Source: Flavobacterium indicum GPTSA100-9 = DSM 17447 (lineage in GTDB: Bacteria > Bacteroidota > Bacteroidia > Flavobacteriales > Flavobacteriaceae). From it: a stretch of 64,000 nt of DNA. Shown piece by piece: positions 52,041-61,236 of the stretch (positions within the stretch are counted from its first letter, which is position 1; every line of letters starts with the position of its first letter). The stretch is taken from the NCBI RefSeq assembly GCF_000455605.1, contig NC_017025.1, positions 1,426,001 through 1,490,000 of the forward strand. The letters run 5' to 3'. The notes under the pieces are model-generated. The model ran no database searches, was not told where the DNA came from, and was given only the letters and a program-made list of their open reading frames with translations. The position numbers and the translations under genes were made by a program.

Positions 52041-53312
52041 ATGAAATTTTTAGATCGATTTAGTTTACTACATGAAAAAGAAGAATATTCTAATGTTATT
52101 ACTGCCATAGAACAAGGTGTAGTTTTTAAAGGTACTAATTTATGGATATTAATTTTTGCTATATTTATTGCATCACTCGGATTAAATGTTAACTCAACTG
52201 CAGTAATCATAGGGGCTATGTTAGTCTCACCTTTAATGGGGCCAATAATGGGTTTAGGATTAGCAATGGGTATTAATGATTTTAAATTGCTTAAAAAATC
52301 AGCTAATAATTTTGCTTTTGCTGTATCAATTTGTTTAATAACTTCTACTTTTTATTTTTATATTTCGCCTTTAAATGAAGCCCACTCAGAAATACTTGCA
52401 AGAACTTCACCAAATATATATGATGTTTTAATTGCGTTTTTTGGTGGTTTAGCTGGTATCTTAGCAACTTCTAGTAAATTAAAAGGAAATGTCATTCCTG
52501 GTGTTGCTATTGCAACTGCATTGATGCCGCCACTTTGTACTGCAGGTTATGGGTTAGCAAGTGGAAATTTATCTTTTTTTTCAGGGGCACTTTATTTGTT
52601 TTTCATTAATACAGTTTTTATTGCATTATCTACTTTTTTAACTGTTCGTTTTTTAAAATTTCCTAATAAAGAATTCATAAATGTTACAACTAAAAAGAAA
52701 GTTCACAATTGGATGGGGCTAATTGTATTAATTACATTAGTACCAAGTATTTATTTTGGATATGAATTTACTAAAGAAATTAAGTTTAAATCACAAGCTA
52801 ATGTTTTTATTTCAGAAGAAGTTAAAACGAATGATAACTTTATAATATCTAAAAATATTGATTATAAAAATAAATTAATTGAGTTGGTAATTGGTGGAAA
52901 AAAAATAGACAGTTTAAAAATTATTGAATTAAATAAAGACTTAAATAAATACAACTTAATTAATTCAAAACTAATTATTAAAGAAGGTTTTTCATTATCA
53001 AACGAATTAAATAGTAAAGAAACAAGCCCATCAGATTTGCTTTTAAAAGAATATCAAGATAAAATAACTCTTGATCAAGAATTTAATTTAAAAAATGAAG
53101 CCGTATTTAAACAAATTCAAGTGTTGTTTCCTGAAGTAAAATCTTTTGTAATGACAAAAGGAAACTTACTGAAAAAGGATACTACAGAAAAATTGTATCT
53201 TTGTATTATTGAATTAGACCCAAAAAAACAAAGTGTTTTTAGTACTGAAAAATTTAAAAACTGGATCTCTACTTTGTATGATAAAAAAACTATAAAATTT
53301 ATTATTCAATAA
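52041..53312 (+). CDS. DUF389 family membrane protein
   Basis: A membrane protein of 423 residues from the ATG at 52041; an in-frame TTG nine bases upstream is less likely. The N-terminal half contains about six hydrophobic segments and the DUF389 signature (NSTAVIIGAMLVSPLMGPI; GLAGILATSSKLKGNVIPGV; ALMPPLCTAGYG). The C-terminal half (from about 260) is soluble, lysine- and asparagine-rich and not recognised. DUF389 function is not established. nhaA follows 49 bp downstream. Confidence 0.85.
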   Translation: MKFLDRFSLLHEKEEYSNVITAIEQGVVFKGTNLWILIFAIFIASLGLNVNSTAVIIGAMLVSPLMGPIMGLGLAMGINDFKLLKKSANNFAFAVSICLITSTFYFYISPLNEAHSEILARTSPNIYDVLIAFFGGLAGILATSSKLKGNVIPGVAIATALMPPLCTAGYGLASGNLSFFSGALYLFFINTVFIALSTFLTVRFLKFPNKEFINVTTKKKVHNWMGLIVLITLVPSIYFGYEFTKEIKFKSQANVFISEEVKTNDNFIISKNIDYKNKLIELVIGGKKIDSLKIIELNKDLNKYNLINSKLIIKEGFSLSNELNSKETSPSDLLLKEYQDKITLDQEFNLKNEAVFKQIQVLFPEVKSFVMTKGNLLKKDTTEKLYLCIIELDPKKQSVFSTEKFKNWISTLYDKKTIKFIIQ

Positions 53313-53361
53313 TTTAAACACCACAAGTATAAACTAGTTATAAGCATTTAAAATATTATTT

Positions 53362-54513
53362 ATGAAAATTACTCAACTATTTAACGATTTTTTTCACAGT
53401 GAGAAGATAGGAGGGGTACTGCTAATTTGTTGTACCGCATTGTCTTTAGGAATTGCAAACTCTTCTCTGGGTGATGCCTACCATCATTTTTGGATGACTT
53501 CCTTAGCTGGACAACCTTTAGAATATTGGATTAACGACGGATTAATGACTATTTTCTTTTTATTAATTGGTTTAGAATTAGAACGTGAAATATATCAAGG
53601 AGAATTATCAAACATTAAAGATGCCTTGTTGCCTATTTTTGCTGCCATTGGTGGTATGTTAGTACCTGCTGGAATTTATTTGTTTTTCAATTTGGGAACA
53701 CCTTCTCAATCTGGTGCCGGAATCCCTATGGCTACAGATATTGCTTTTGCTCTTGGTATTTTATCATTATTAGGAAATAGAGTTCCTACTTCTTTAAAAG
53801 TTTTTTTAACGGCTTTGGCGGTGATTGATGATTTAGGAGCTATTTTAGTAATTGCCCTTTTTTATACCAAAAATCTAGTTTGGATGAATTTATTTTTATC
53901 ATTAGGTATTTTTGTTCTGTTATATGTGATGGGTAAAGTGTTTAAAATTAGAAATTTAATTCCTTATTTAATTGGAGGTGTAGCTATGTGGTATTTTATG
54001 TTAAATTCTGGTGTACATGCTACCATTACAGGCGTACTTTTAGCTTTTGCAATACCTTATGGAAAAGGAGATGAGTCGTCTACATCTTATCTATTACAAC
54101 ATTTTTTACATAAACCTGTAGCATTTTTAATTTTACCAATTTTTGCTTTGGCGAATACGGCTATACACATGTCGGGCTCTTTAATTCAAATGATTCAAGA
54201 ACCTTATAGCATTGGAATTGCATTTGGTTTAATAATTGGTAAACCAGTGGGAATATTTCTTCTCTCGCTTGTAGCAGTTAAAATAGGAATTTGTAAATTA
54301 CCTGATGAATTAAATTGGAAAGCTATTTTTGGTGTTGGATTTTTAGGCGGAATCGGGTTTACCATGTCAATTTTCATCACACTTTTAGCATTTGAAAATG
54401 AGGTAATAATAAATCAAGCCAAACTGATTATTTTATTATCCTCATTAATAGCAGGATTTATTGGATATGTATTTTTACAGTCTATTTTAAAACAAAAATA
54501 TACCGAAGAATAA
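53362..54513 (+). CDS. nhaA: Na+/H+ antiporter NhaA
   Basis: NhaA exchanges protons for sodium to control internal pH and sodium. The 383-residue protein has about twelve membrane segments. The two essential aspartates are Asp156-Asp157 (LAVIDDLGAI). Other motifs are IGLELEREI, MATDIAFALG and the C-terminal GGIGFTMSIFI with the TM10 lysine nearby. The stop codon overlaps the mgsA start by one base, so translation is probably coupled. Confidence 0.96.
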   Translation: MKITQLFNDFFHSEKIGGVLLICCTALSLGIANSSLGDAYHHFWMTSLAGQPLEYWINDGLMTIFFLLIGLELEREIYQGELSNIKDALLPIFAAIGGMLVPAGIYLFFNLGTPSQSGAGIPMATDIAFALGILSLLGNRVPTSLKVFLTALAVIDDLGAILVIALFYTKNLVWMNLFLSLGIFVLLYVMGKVFKIRNLIPYLIGGVAMWYFMLNSGVHATITGVLLAFAIPYGKGDESSTSYLLQHFLHKPVAFLILPIFALANTAIHMSGSLIQMIQEPYSIGIAFGLIIGKPVGIFLLSLVAVKIGICKLPDELNWKAIFGVGFLGGIGFTMSIFITLLAFENEVIINQAKLIILLSSLIAGFIGYVFLQSILKQKYTEE

Positions 54514-54896
54514 TGGATAAAAAATTTGAAATTGCAGTTATTGCACACGATGGTAAAAAAGCAGATTTAGTTCAATTTTTGAATAAAAATCAAGCTATTT
54601 TACATAAAGAAAATATTAAAATTATTGCAACGGGAACTACTGGAGGAAAAGCTGAAGCTGCTGGAATTAAAGTAAAAAAAATGTTAAGTGGTCCTCTGGG
54701 TGGCGATGCTCAAATTGCAGCAAGAGTAGCTGAAGGTAAATGTAAAATGGTCCTTTTTTTTAAAGATCCAATGAGTAGTCATCCACATGAACCGGATATT
54801 AATATGCTTATTCGAATTTGTGATGTTCATAATATTCCCTTAGCTACCAATGAAGCAACTGCTCAATTGTTACTCAACGCATTGACTTTGGATTAG
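54513..54896 (+). CDS. mgsA: Methylglyoxal synthase
   Basis: MgsA turns dihydroxyacetone phosphate into methylglyoxal and phosphate, a bypass that relieves sugar-phosphate stress. The 127 residues show the phosphate-binding ATGTTGGK, catalytic Asp65 (PLGGDAQIAA), Asp85 (KDPMSSHPHEPD) and His92, equivalent to E. coli Asp71, Asp91 and His98. It overlaps nhaA by one base. Its stop codon interlocks with the stop of a convergent gene. Confidence 0.94.
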   Translation: MDKKFEIAVIAHDGKKADLVQFLNKNQAILHKENIKIIATGTTGGKAEAAGIKVKKMLSGPLGGDAQIAARVAEGKCKMVLFFKDPMSSHPHEPDINMLIRICDVHNIPLATNEATAQLLLNALTLD

Positions 54897-55270
54897 TTAA
54901 CGCGTTTTATTTTTAAAATAAAAAGTATAAAAATTAATACGTAAGGAAGTGATGATCCTAAAATTTTAAAGTTAATAGTTAACAATCCGATTGCAAAAAA
55001 AAGTAAAAATAATAGAGCAATACAACTTGCACCAATTGAAATCCAAGTTTTTTTCGGATGCTTATAGAATAATTGAAATAGCAAAATAAGTTGTCCAATT
55101 AACGGTATTGCAATTAATGGATGTGTAAAACTATTAATCGAACCTTTTGAACCAAAAAACAAATCAAATTCCATTTGAAATATAAACATGGATTGATTGT
55201 TCCCCCATTCAGTATAACCAAAAAGAGAGGTTAATAAAAAGCCTATAATAAACAACTTTAAACGATTCAT
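54893..55270 (-). CDS. Small membrane protein of unknown function
   Basis: A 125-residue protein with about four hydrophobic segments (residues about 4-20, 48-68, 75-95 and 105-121) and a basic end (ILKIKRVN). No family recognised. It overlaps the DUF1801 gene start by one base upstream and the mgsA stop by four bases at its end. No terminator separates it from mgsA, so the two transcripts probably run into each other. Confidence 0.7.
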   Translation of the reverse strand: MNRLKLFIIGFLLTSLFGYTEWGNNQSMFIFQMEFDLFFGSKGSINSFTHPLIAIPLIGQLILLFQLFYKHPKKTWISIGASCIALLFLLFFAIGLLTINFKILGSSLPYVLIFILFILKIKRVN

Positions 55271-55659
55271 TACAATCTAACCAATTGACCTTTGCGTTTA
55301 ACTAAATTTTTATAATCCCATTGGATTTTCTTTGATTTTTCCAACCATCTTACAATATCATTTTCATTAATTTCTGAATAGGAATTGTAAAATATAGAAG
55401 CATCTTTAAATTTCTCACCTAAAATATTTAAATCTTTTTCTTCAAAATCAGCGCCACTCCAAAACATTAATCGAATTCCTTTCTTTTGTTTACTGTAACC
55501 CACAATTGGATTTCCTTCTATAAACCAAACAGGATGACGATGCCAAATTTTATGTTCCGCTTCAATTAAGTTTTTAGAAATAATTTGGTAAATTAAAGCT
55601 GCAATCACTTGTTCTTCCAGTGAAAAAGTGGAATGATAATTTTGAATTTCTGCCAACAT
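55270..55659 (-). CDS. DUF1801 family protein
   Basis: A 129-residue soluble protein resembling the DUF1801/YdhG-like group: HKIWHRHPVWFIEGNPIVGY, KKGIRLMFWSGADF and a lysine-rich end. This fold is related to frataxin-like proteins, with no firm function. A minus-strand -7 box lies just upstream. The downstream membrane-protein gene overlaps by one base. Confidence 0.75.
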   Translation of the reverse strand: MLAEIQNYHSTFSLEEQVIAALIYQIISKNLIEAEHKIWHRHPVWFIEGNPIVGYSKQKKGIRLMFWSGADFEEKDLNILGEKFKDASIFYNSYSEINENDIVRWLEKSKKIQWDYKNLVKRKGQLVRL

Positions 55660-55676
55660 AATAAATAATGTATTAT

Positions 55677-55684
55677 CAAATATA
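55677..55684 (-). promoter_or_regulatory. -7 element before the DUF1801 gene
   Basis: On the minus strand this reads TATATTTG, an exact TAnnTTTG, 17 bases before the ATG. No TTG is seen at the usual -33 distance, where the rsmD terminator lies. Confidence 0.4.
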
Positions 55685-55705
55685 CAATTTAATGAAATTG
55701 AAAAT

Positions 55706-55731
55706 AAAAAAATCCCGAAATAATCGGGATT
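55706..55731 (-). terminator. Terminator of rsmD
   Basis: Stem AATCCCGA (55711-55718) / TCGGGATT (55724-55731), loop AATAA. The A run at 55706-55712 gives the T tract on the minus strand. Confidence 0.8.
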
Positions 55732-55734
55732 CTA

Positions 55735-56358
55735 TTATTCATTATCATCTTCTAATTCATCGTCGTTCCAATCGTCTTCGTCATAATCATCTTCGTCATC
55801 TTCTACATCTTCGTCGGCGCCTTCTAATTCAAAAAAAGTAAAAGTAGTTCCGCCATAACTGCGTGCAAATGCACAATGATCTAAATGTTCTAATTTGGTG
55901 TCTTTTGAATGCTCAATTATTAACATACCAACTTCATCAAGTAACTGCCTTTCAAAAACCAAATGAACAATTTTTTCAAAATCTTTTTGATCTAAATGAT
56001 ACGGAGGATCTGCAAAAATAATGTCGTAAGTACTGTTGTTCTTTTCAAGAAATTTAAATACATCACTTTTAATTGCTGTAATATCAAAATCCAATTCGGA
56101 TGAAATCTTTTTAATGTAATTCACACATCCAAAATCGGCATCCACACACAAAATAGGCGCTGCACCTCTTGAAGCAAATTCATAACTTATATTCCCTGTA
56201 CCAGTAAATAAATCTAATATTTTCAGTTCTTGAAAATTAAAATGATTGTTTAAAATATTGAATAAGGCTTCTTTAGCCATATCAGTTGTAGGTCGAACAG
56301 GTAAGTTCTTGGGAGCTTGTAGGCGTTTGCCTTTATATTTTCCAGAAATAATTCTCAT
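55735..56358 (-). CDS. rsmD: 16S rRNA m2G966 methyltransferase RsmD with acidic tail
   Basis: RsmD methylates N2 of G966 in 16S rRNA. The first about 180 residues carry the full enzyme: RIISGKYKGKRLQAP, the AdoMet site LDLFTGTGNISYEFASRG, and the catalytic FADPPYHL. The last roughly 30 residues are almost purely Asp and Glu with a few aromatic residues (EDDYDEDDWNDDELEDDNE), not part of the usual 180-200 residue enzyme. The start overlaps the DUF3822 stop by four bases (ATGA). Confidence 0.93.
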   Translation of the reverse strand: MRIISGKYKGKRLQAPKNLPVRPTTDMAKEALFNILNNHFNFQELKILDLFTGTGNISYEFASRGAAPILCVDADFGCVNYIKKISSELDFDITAIKSDVFKFLEKNNSTYDIIFADPPYHLDQKDFEKIVHLVFERQLLDEVGMLIIEHSKDTKLEHLDHCAFARSYGGTTFTFFELEGADEDVEDDEDDYDEDDWNDDELEDDNE

Positions 56359-57158
56359 GAATGAAATAAAATAAAATGACGTAAAATGTCTTTTTCTTCA
56401 ACTTTTAAAGTTGCTGCTAACTGTCCAACATCTAAAATGGAACAATTTCTTATGTATCGGTAAGCAATTTTAAAGAATTCGTTTTCTTCAGAAATTGCTC
56501 CAACAAATTGTAGGGGAACAACTTCTGGATTTAATTGTAATTGCTCAAAAGTAAATAATAAGTAATAAATAAAATCTTCTAAAGTTTGATACAAAAAGGT
56601 GTTGAAAAGCAATAATTGTTGGTTTTTAGTTACCACAATTTCAAATCGGTCCTTTTGAAAATGTACCCAAACTTGCTTAAAATCTTTATTTTTTGAATAA
56701 TCTAATGCTTTCTTTACAAAAATGGAATTACAATTTTTATAGTCAAATGTATCGTAATGATCTAAAAGATAATTATTTATTTCTGTATAAGGAATAAAAA
56801 CATTATTTAATTCATAAGTATCTAAATAGTCATAAGCAAAATAATCCGTTTCAAATACCTTACAATCATATTGAATGTAACTGCCCAAATGATTTGGATC
56901 AAATAGTGAAGTAGGCACAAATGTATTTATATTAGAATTGTGCAACACCACAATTTCATCATAACGTTCGGCCAAAATTGGATTTTCAACAAAAATTTTC
57001 CAAAGTGCTTCTTCTACTACTTGTTTAGTATCTATTTCATAGTTTTTATAGACTACTATTTGTTGGGATAGCATATCAATTACACAAAATGAAAGGCCTG
57101 TTGGAGCCACTTCAAAACTCAATTTTTTATATGTTTTTTGTGTAATATCTAAATGCAT
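56355..57158 (-). CDS. DUF3822 family protein
   Basis: A 267-residue cytosolic protein matching DUF3822, a Bacteroidota family with an actin-like fold that usually sits directly upstream of rsmD, as here (four-base overlap). Visible are YKKLSFEVAPTGLSFCVID at the N terminus, FVPTSLFDPNHLGSYIQYD and a late LNPEVVPLQFVGAIS. Its function is unknown. It has its own promoter facing away from the helicase gene. Confidence 0.87.
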   Translation of the reverse strand: MHLDITQKTYKKLSFEVAPTGLSFCVIDMLSQQIVVYKNYEIDTKQVVEEALWKIFVENPILAERYDEIVVLHNSNINTFVPTSLFDPNHLGSYIQYDCKVFETDYFAYDYLDTYELNNVFIPYTEINNYLLDHYDTFDYKNCNSIFVKKALDYSKNKDFKQVWVHFQKDRFEIVVTKNQQLLLFNTFLYQTLEDFIYYLLFTFEQLQLNPEVVPLQFVGAISEENEFFKIAYRYIRNCSILDVGQLAATLKVEEKDILRHFILFHS

Positions 57159-57175
57159 GAAATAGGTTTATTGAG

Positions 57176-57205
57176 CAAATTTACATAATTTTGTTTGATG
57201 TTCAA
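57176..57205 (-). promoter_or_regulatory. Promoter of the DUF3822-rsmD operon
   Basis: On the minus strand: TTG (57205-57203), a 19-base spacer and TAAATTTG (57183-57176), an exact TAnnTTTG, 17 bases before the ATG. It lies in the 88-bp divergent gap. Confidence 0.6.
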
Positions 57206-57246
57206 ATTTCAATTGAATTCGAATTACTAATCCTTTACTATATTTA

Positions 57247-58671
57247 ATGTCGCCTTCCCAATTTTATAAAACTCTTTTAGATAATTTTCCTTTTGAACCA
57301 ACGTTACAACAGCAAATTTTCTTTCAAAAAATTACAGAATATTTATTGTTTTCTGGTGATAACGATATTTTTGTTTTAAAAGGGTATGCGGGTACAGGTA
57401 AAACAACATTAATTTCAGTTTTAGTAAATTATTTGAATGTAATCGGTCAAAAAGCAGTTTTATTAGCCCCAACGGGAAGAGCCGCTAAAGTAATGGCAAG
57501 TTACGCCGACAAACCCGCTTTTACCATTCATAAACGCATTTATTTTCCTAAAAAAAATAAAAATGGCGGCATGGGCTTTGTAATGCAGGCTAATAAATTT
57601 AAAGATACTGTTTTTATAGTTGATGAAGCTTCCATGATTTCAGATGCTCAAAATGAAATGAGTCGGTATGAAAATGGTTCACTTTTAGATGATTTATTGT
57701 TTTATGTTTATGCGGGTCATAATTGTCGTATTATTTTAGTTGGTGATACGGCGCAGTTACCTCCTGTAAATTCTGCAATAAGTCTGGCATTAGAGATAGA
57801 TTCTTTGGCTCTCAATTATCAGAAAGAAGTACATCATATTGAATTAGATGAAGTGATGCGCCAATCTGAAAAATCGGGAATTTTATACAATGCAACGGCA
57901 CTACGATCGTTATTAAAAAAACAATTTATACCAGGTTTTGAATTTAAATTAGGGAAATTTAAAGACATCATTCGTTTACAAGATGGTTATGAAATAGAAG
58001 ATGCTATTCATCAAGCCTATTATAATTATAGTGTAGAAGATACCGCCTTTATTGTACGTTCAAACAAAAGAGCCAATCAATACAACCAACAAATTAGAAC
58101 CAAAATTTTAGGTAAAGAAAGCGAATTGACAGCAGGCGATTTATTAATGGTTGTAAAGAATAATTATTTTTGGTTATCCGAAAAATCAGAGGCTGGTTTT
58201 ATTGCTAATGGCGATATTATAGAAGTTTTAGCCATAAGAAAAATCAAAGAATTGTACAGTTTTCGATTTGCTGAAGTAACAGTTCGTATGATTGATTATC
58301 CCAATCAAGAACCATTTGATACGGTAGTTTTATTAGATACTATAACCAGTGAATCCCCCTCATTAACTTACGATGAATCAAACCGATTGTATCATGAAGT
58401 GTTGTTAGATTATGCAGACGAACCTTATCAATACAAAAAATTACAAAAAGTAAAGGCAAATCCCTATTTTAATGCCTTACAAGTCAAATTTTCGTATGCT
58501 ATTACTTGTCATAAATCACAGGGAGGGCAGTGGCAAACCGTTTTTGTAGAACAACCCTATTTGCCCGACGGTATTGATGTTGAATACATTCGTTGGTTGT
58601 ATACAGCCATCACACGAGCAAAAGACAAATTGTATTTAATTGGATTTAAAGACGAGTTTTTTGAAAGTTAA
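57247..58671 (+). CDS. RecD-like superfamily 1 DNA helicase / ATPase
   Basis: A 474-residue helicase of the RecD/TraA type (SF1B). Walker A is GYAGTGKTT (residues 46-54), with APTGRAAKVMA, Walker B VFIVDEASMIS, VGDTAQLPPV (motif III), SNKRANQYN, and the C-terminal UvrD_C_2 motifs ITCHKSQGGQW and YTAITRAKDKLYL. It lacks the N-terminal domain of RecD2, and no recB or recC is near, so it probably acts alone in repair or replication. The 5' neighbour is divergent. The kdsB promoter lies across its stop codon. Confidence 0.9.
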   Translation: MSPSQFYKTLLDNFPFEPTLQQQIFFQKITEYLLFSGDNDIFVLKGYAGTGKTTLISVLVNYLNVIGQKAVLLAPTGRAAKVMASYADKPAFTIHKRIYFPKKNKNGGMGFVMQANKFKDTVFIVDEASMISDAQNEMSRYENGSLLDDLLFYVYAGHNCRIILVGDTAQLPPVNSAISLALEIDSLALNYQKEVHHIELDEVMRQSEKSGILYNATALRSLLKKQFIPGFEFKLGKFKDIIRLQDGYEIEDAIHQAYYNYSVEDTAFIVRSNKRANQYNQQIRTKILGKESELTAGDLLMVVKNNYFWLSEKSEAGFIANGDIIEVLAIRKIKELYSFRFAEVTVRMIDYPNQEPFDTVVLLDTITSESPSLTYDESNRLYHEVLLDYADEPYQYKKLQKVKANPYFNALQVKFSYAITCHKSQGGQWQTVFVEQPYLPDGIDVEYIRWLYTAITRAKDKLYLIGFKDEFFES

Positions 58672-58691
58672 ATTTTTAAAGTATATTTTTG
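58661..58691 (+). promoter_or_regulatory. Promoter of kdsB
   Basis: TTG (58661-58663), a 20-base spacer and TATTTTTG (58684-58691) match the consensus exactly. The -33 part lies inside the last codons of the helicase gene. The -7 box ends 16 bases before the ATG at 58708. Confidence 0.65.
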
Positions 58692-58707
58692 TGTAAAATT
58701 ATTAGTT

Positions 58708-59436
58708 ATGAAAATCATCGCTGTTATTCCCGCTCGTTATGCTTCAACTCGTTTCCCTGCCAAATTAATGCAAGATTTAGGAGGTAAAACGGTCATTTTA
58801 AGAACGTATGAAGCGGCAATAGCTACACAATTATTTGATGATGTATTTGTTGTAACCGATTCGGATTTAATTTTTGAAAATATTGTCTCAAATGGGGGAA
58901 AAGCCCTAATGAGTAAAAAAGAACATGAGAGTGGAAGTGACCGCATTGCTGAGGCTGTTGAATTTATGGATGTTGATATTGTTATTAATGTACAAGGTGA
59001 TGAACCATTTATTAACGCAACCCCTTTAAAGCAAATCATTGAAGCTTTTAAACAAGATTCGGATAAGAAAATAGATTTAGCTTCATTAATGTTTGAAATT
59101 AAAGAAGAAGAGGAAATTACGAATCCTAATAATGTTAAAGTTATTGTAGATCAACAAGGATTTGCTTTATATTTTTCACGCTCAGTTATTCCTTATCCAA
59201 GAGAAAAAAATGTAGGGGTTCGTTACATGAAACATGTGGGTATATATGCCTTTAGAAAAGAAGCTTTAATGGATTTTTATAGATTACCAATGTTGTCTTT
59301 GGAAGCTTCTGAAAAATTAGAACAACTTCGCTATTTAGAATACGGGAAACGCATTAAAATGATTGAAACTATCCACGGAAGTATAGGAATTGATACTCTA
59401 GAAGATTTGGAAAAAGCCAGACAACTATTAAAATAG
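58708..59436 (+). CDS. kdsB: 3-deoxy-manno-octulosonate cytidylyltransferase
   Basis: KdsB activates Kdo as CMP-Kdo for lipopolysaccharide inner-core synthesis. The 242 residues have the nucleotidyltransferase motif [27 protein letters not shown], the metal-binding [21 protein letters not shown], and [16 protein letters not shown]. Length and order are typical. It has its own promoter. Confidence 0.95.
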   Translation: MKIIAVIPARYASTRFPAKLMQDLGGKTVILRTYEAAIATQLFDDVFVVTDSDLIFENIVSNGGKALMSKKEHESGSDRIAEAVEFMDVDIVINVQGDEPFINATPLKQIIEAFKQDSDKKIDLASLMFEIKEEEEITNPNNVKVIVDQQGFALYFSRSVIPYPREKNVGVRYMKHVGIYAFRKEALMDFYRLPMLSLEASEKLEQLRYLEYGKRIKMIETIHGSIGIDTLEDLEKARQLLK

Positions 59437-59519
59437 TTAAATCAACGTTAATACTTTATAAAATTTTCCCTTTTTAAATTGTTTTTGTAACTTGTAATCC
59501 AAGCCAAAATCAATAATAA

Positions 59520-60494
59520 ATGAGAACATTTTTAAAAAACATATTAGCCCATACCATTTTAAGAAATAAAAAAACTACTCAACAAAATACAAAAAAAATT
59601 TCTGATTATCAATTAGCTAAAGCCTATCGCATTTTATTGATTTTAGTAAAAAGAGCTGGAAAAGATTTTTTTCTAATTACGTTGGGTATTTTTTCAGCTG
59701 CTTTTGGTTTTAAAGGTTTTCTATTGACCAATCATTTTATTGATGGGGGTGCAACAGGAATTTCTCTATTAGTTTCTGCAATTACAAAAATTCCATTACC
59801 AATTTTAATAATCGTAGTAAATATTCCTTTTGTTTTAATGGGTTATAAAGTTGTTAGTCAAAAATTTGCAATAAAAACAGCAATAGCTATTGCTGGACTT
59901 TCAGTAGTATTAGCAACAGTTACTTTTCCAAATGTTACCAATGACAATTTATTAGTAGCCATTTTTGGAGGATTTTTTTTAGGAGCAGGTATAGGTTTTG
60001 CAGTGAGAGGTGGTGCCGTAATTGATGGAACAGAAGTTTTGGCTATTTATTTAAGTAGAAAGTTTGGGACTACAATTGGTGATGTTATAATTGTTATTAA
60101 TGTAATTATCTTTTCTACAGCAGCTTACTTCCTAGGAATTGAAGTGGCACTTTATTCAATGATTACTTATTTATCTGCATCTAAAACGTTAGATTTTATT
60201 GTTGAAGGTATTGATGAATATATTGGCGTAACAATTATATCTTCTAATAATGAAGAAATCAGACAAATGATTATTGATAAAATGGGACGAGGTGTAACCG
60301 TTTATAGTGGTAAAAAAGGATACGGAAAACGTGGTGAAACTAAAGAAACAGACATATTATATACTGTTGTAACGCGTTTAGAATTAAATCGTTTGAATAC
60401 AGAAATTGAAAAAATTGAACCCAATGCTTTTATTGTTATGAACAGCGTAAAGGATACAAAAGGCGGAATGATTAAGAAAAAACCTTTACACTAA
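59520..60494 (+). CDS. YitT family membrane protein (DUF161/DUF2179)
   Basis: A 324-residue protein. After a basic N terminus there are about five membrane segments (residues about 55-230) with the family motifs GGATGISLLVSAI and GGAVIDGTEVLAIYL. A soluble DUF2179 domain follows (about 235-320) containing MGRGVTVYSGKKGYG. Its function is unknown; some homologues are linked to transport or stress. The stop codon interlocks with that of the convergent ion-channel gene. The upstream gap (59437-59519) shows no clear promoter. Confidence 0.87.
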   Translation: MRTFLKNILAHTILRNKKTTQQNTKKISDYQLAKAYRILLILVKRAGKDFFLITLGIFSAAFGFKGFLLTNHFIDGGATGISLLVSAITKIPLPILIIVVNIPFVLMGYKVVSQKFAIKTAIAIAGLSVVLATVTFPNVTNDNLLVAIFGGFFLGAGIGFAVRGGAVIDGTEVLAIYLSRKFGTTIGDVIIVINVIIFSTAAYFLGIEVALYSMITYLSASKTLDFIVEGIDEYIGVTIISSNNEEIRQMIIDKMGRGVTVYSGKKGYGKRGETKETDILYTVVTRLELNRLNTEIEKIEPNAFIVMNSVKDTKGGMIKKKPLH

Positions 60495-61207
60495 TTATTG
60501 TTTTCGTGATCAAAATAACCTTTGGTTTTAACATTATTTGAAAAGAAATTAATAAACAAAACTAAAAAAGACAAAAAGAACATCGTTTGAATACTGGCTA
60601 ACACTTTTCCAAATAAACTAACTGGGTGGAAATCGCCATAACCTAAAGAATTTGAAGTGATTACGCTAAAATAAATTGCATCAAACCAATGTGTAAATGG
60701 TTTATTCATATTATCTCCTAAGGTGTAAAGTACAGCAAAAGCAGATACAATTTCTACATAGTTTAAAAACAACATCATCATTGAACGTTTATAGGATCGA
60801 GGCCTCGATAACATGTCTGATGCAAAAATAAGCATCGGAATATACAGTGCAGTTTCTAGTAAAAAATAAGTCATTAAAACAACTAAAGGAGTATAGTTTT
60901 GCCAATGATTGATTAAAATAAAATAGGGTAAACTCAGTTTAATTAGTATGTAACCATCCATGGCTAAATCTTGATATTCTGGACCGTATTTATTGGCTAA
61001 TTGTTTAATATAAACTCCTGGAAATAGTAATTGTGAAATTGCTAAAAACAACCGAAATAATTTTTCAATTCCATTATCATCTTGATGATCATTATTCCAA
61101 ATGGAACGAATATTCAATATCCTTTTTTGAATAGGGCTTATATGACGACTTCTCTTGTCATTGATAGAAACTTTACCTAAAAATAATTTCTTGAAAAACG
61201 ATTTCAT
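60491..61207 (-). CDS. Potassium-channel-like protein with one pore loop
   Basis: A 238-residue membrane protein. A basic N-terminal arm is followed by about four hydrophobic segments, then a pore hairpin AIYFSVITSNSLGYGDFHP and a final membrane segment. The filter reads SLGYGD instead of the common TVGYGD; the GYGD core is kept, so potassium selectivity is likely. No RCK or cyclic-nucleotide domain is attached. It lies 29 bp after the methyltransferase gene on the same strand. Confidence 0.82.
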   Translation of the reverse strand: MKSFFKKLFLGKVSINDKRSRHISPIQKRILNIRSIWNNDHQDDNGIEKLFRLFLAISQLLFPGVYIKQLANKYGPEYQDLAMDGYILIKLSLPYFILINHWQNYTPLVVLMTYFLLETALYIPMLIFASDMLSRPRSYKRSMMMLFLNYVEIVSAFAVLYTLGDNMNKPFTHWFDAIYFSVITSNSLGYGDFHPVSLFGKVLASIQTMFFLSFLVLFINFFSNNVKTKGYFDHENNN

Positions 61208-61236
61208 TATGGAATATTTATATAAAATTACAAAAT

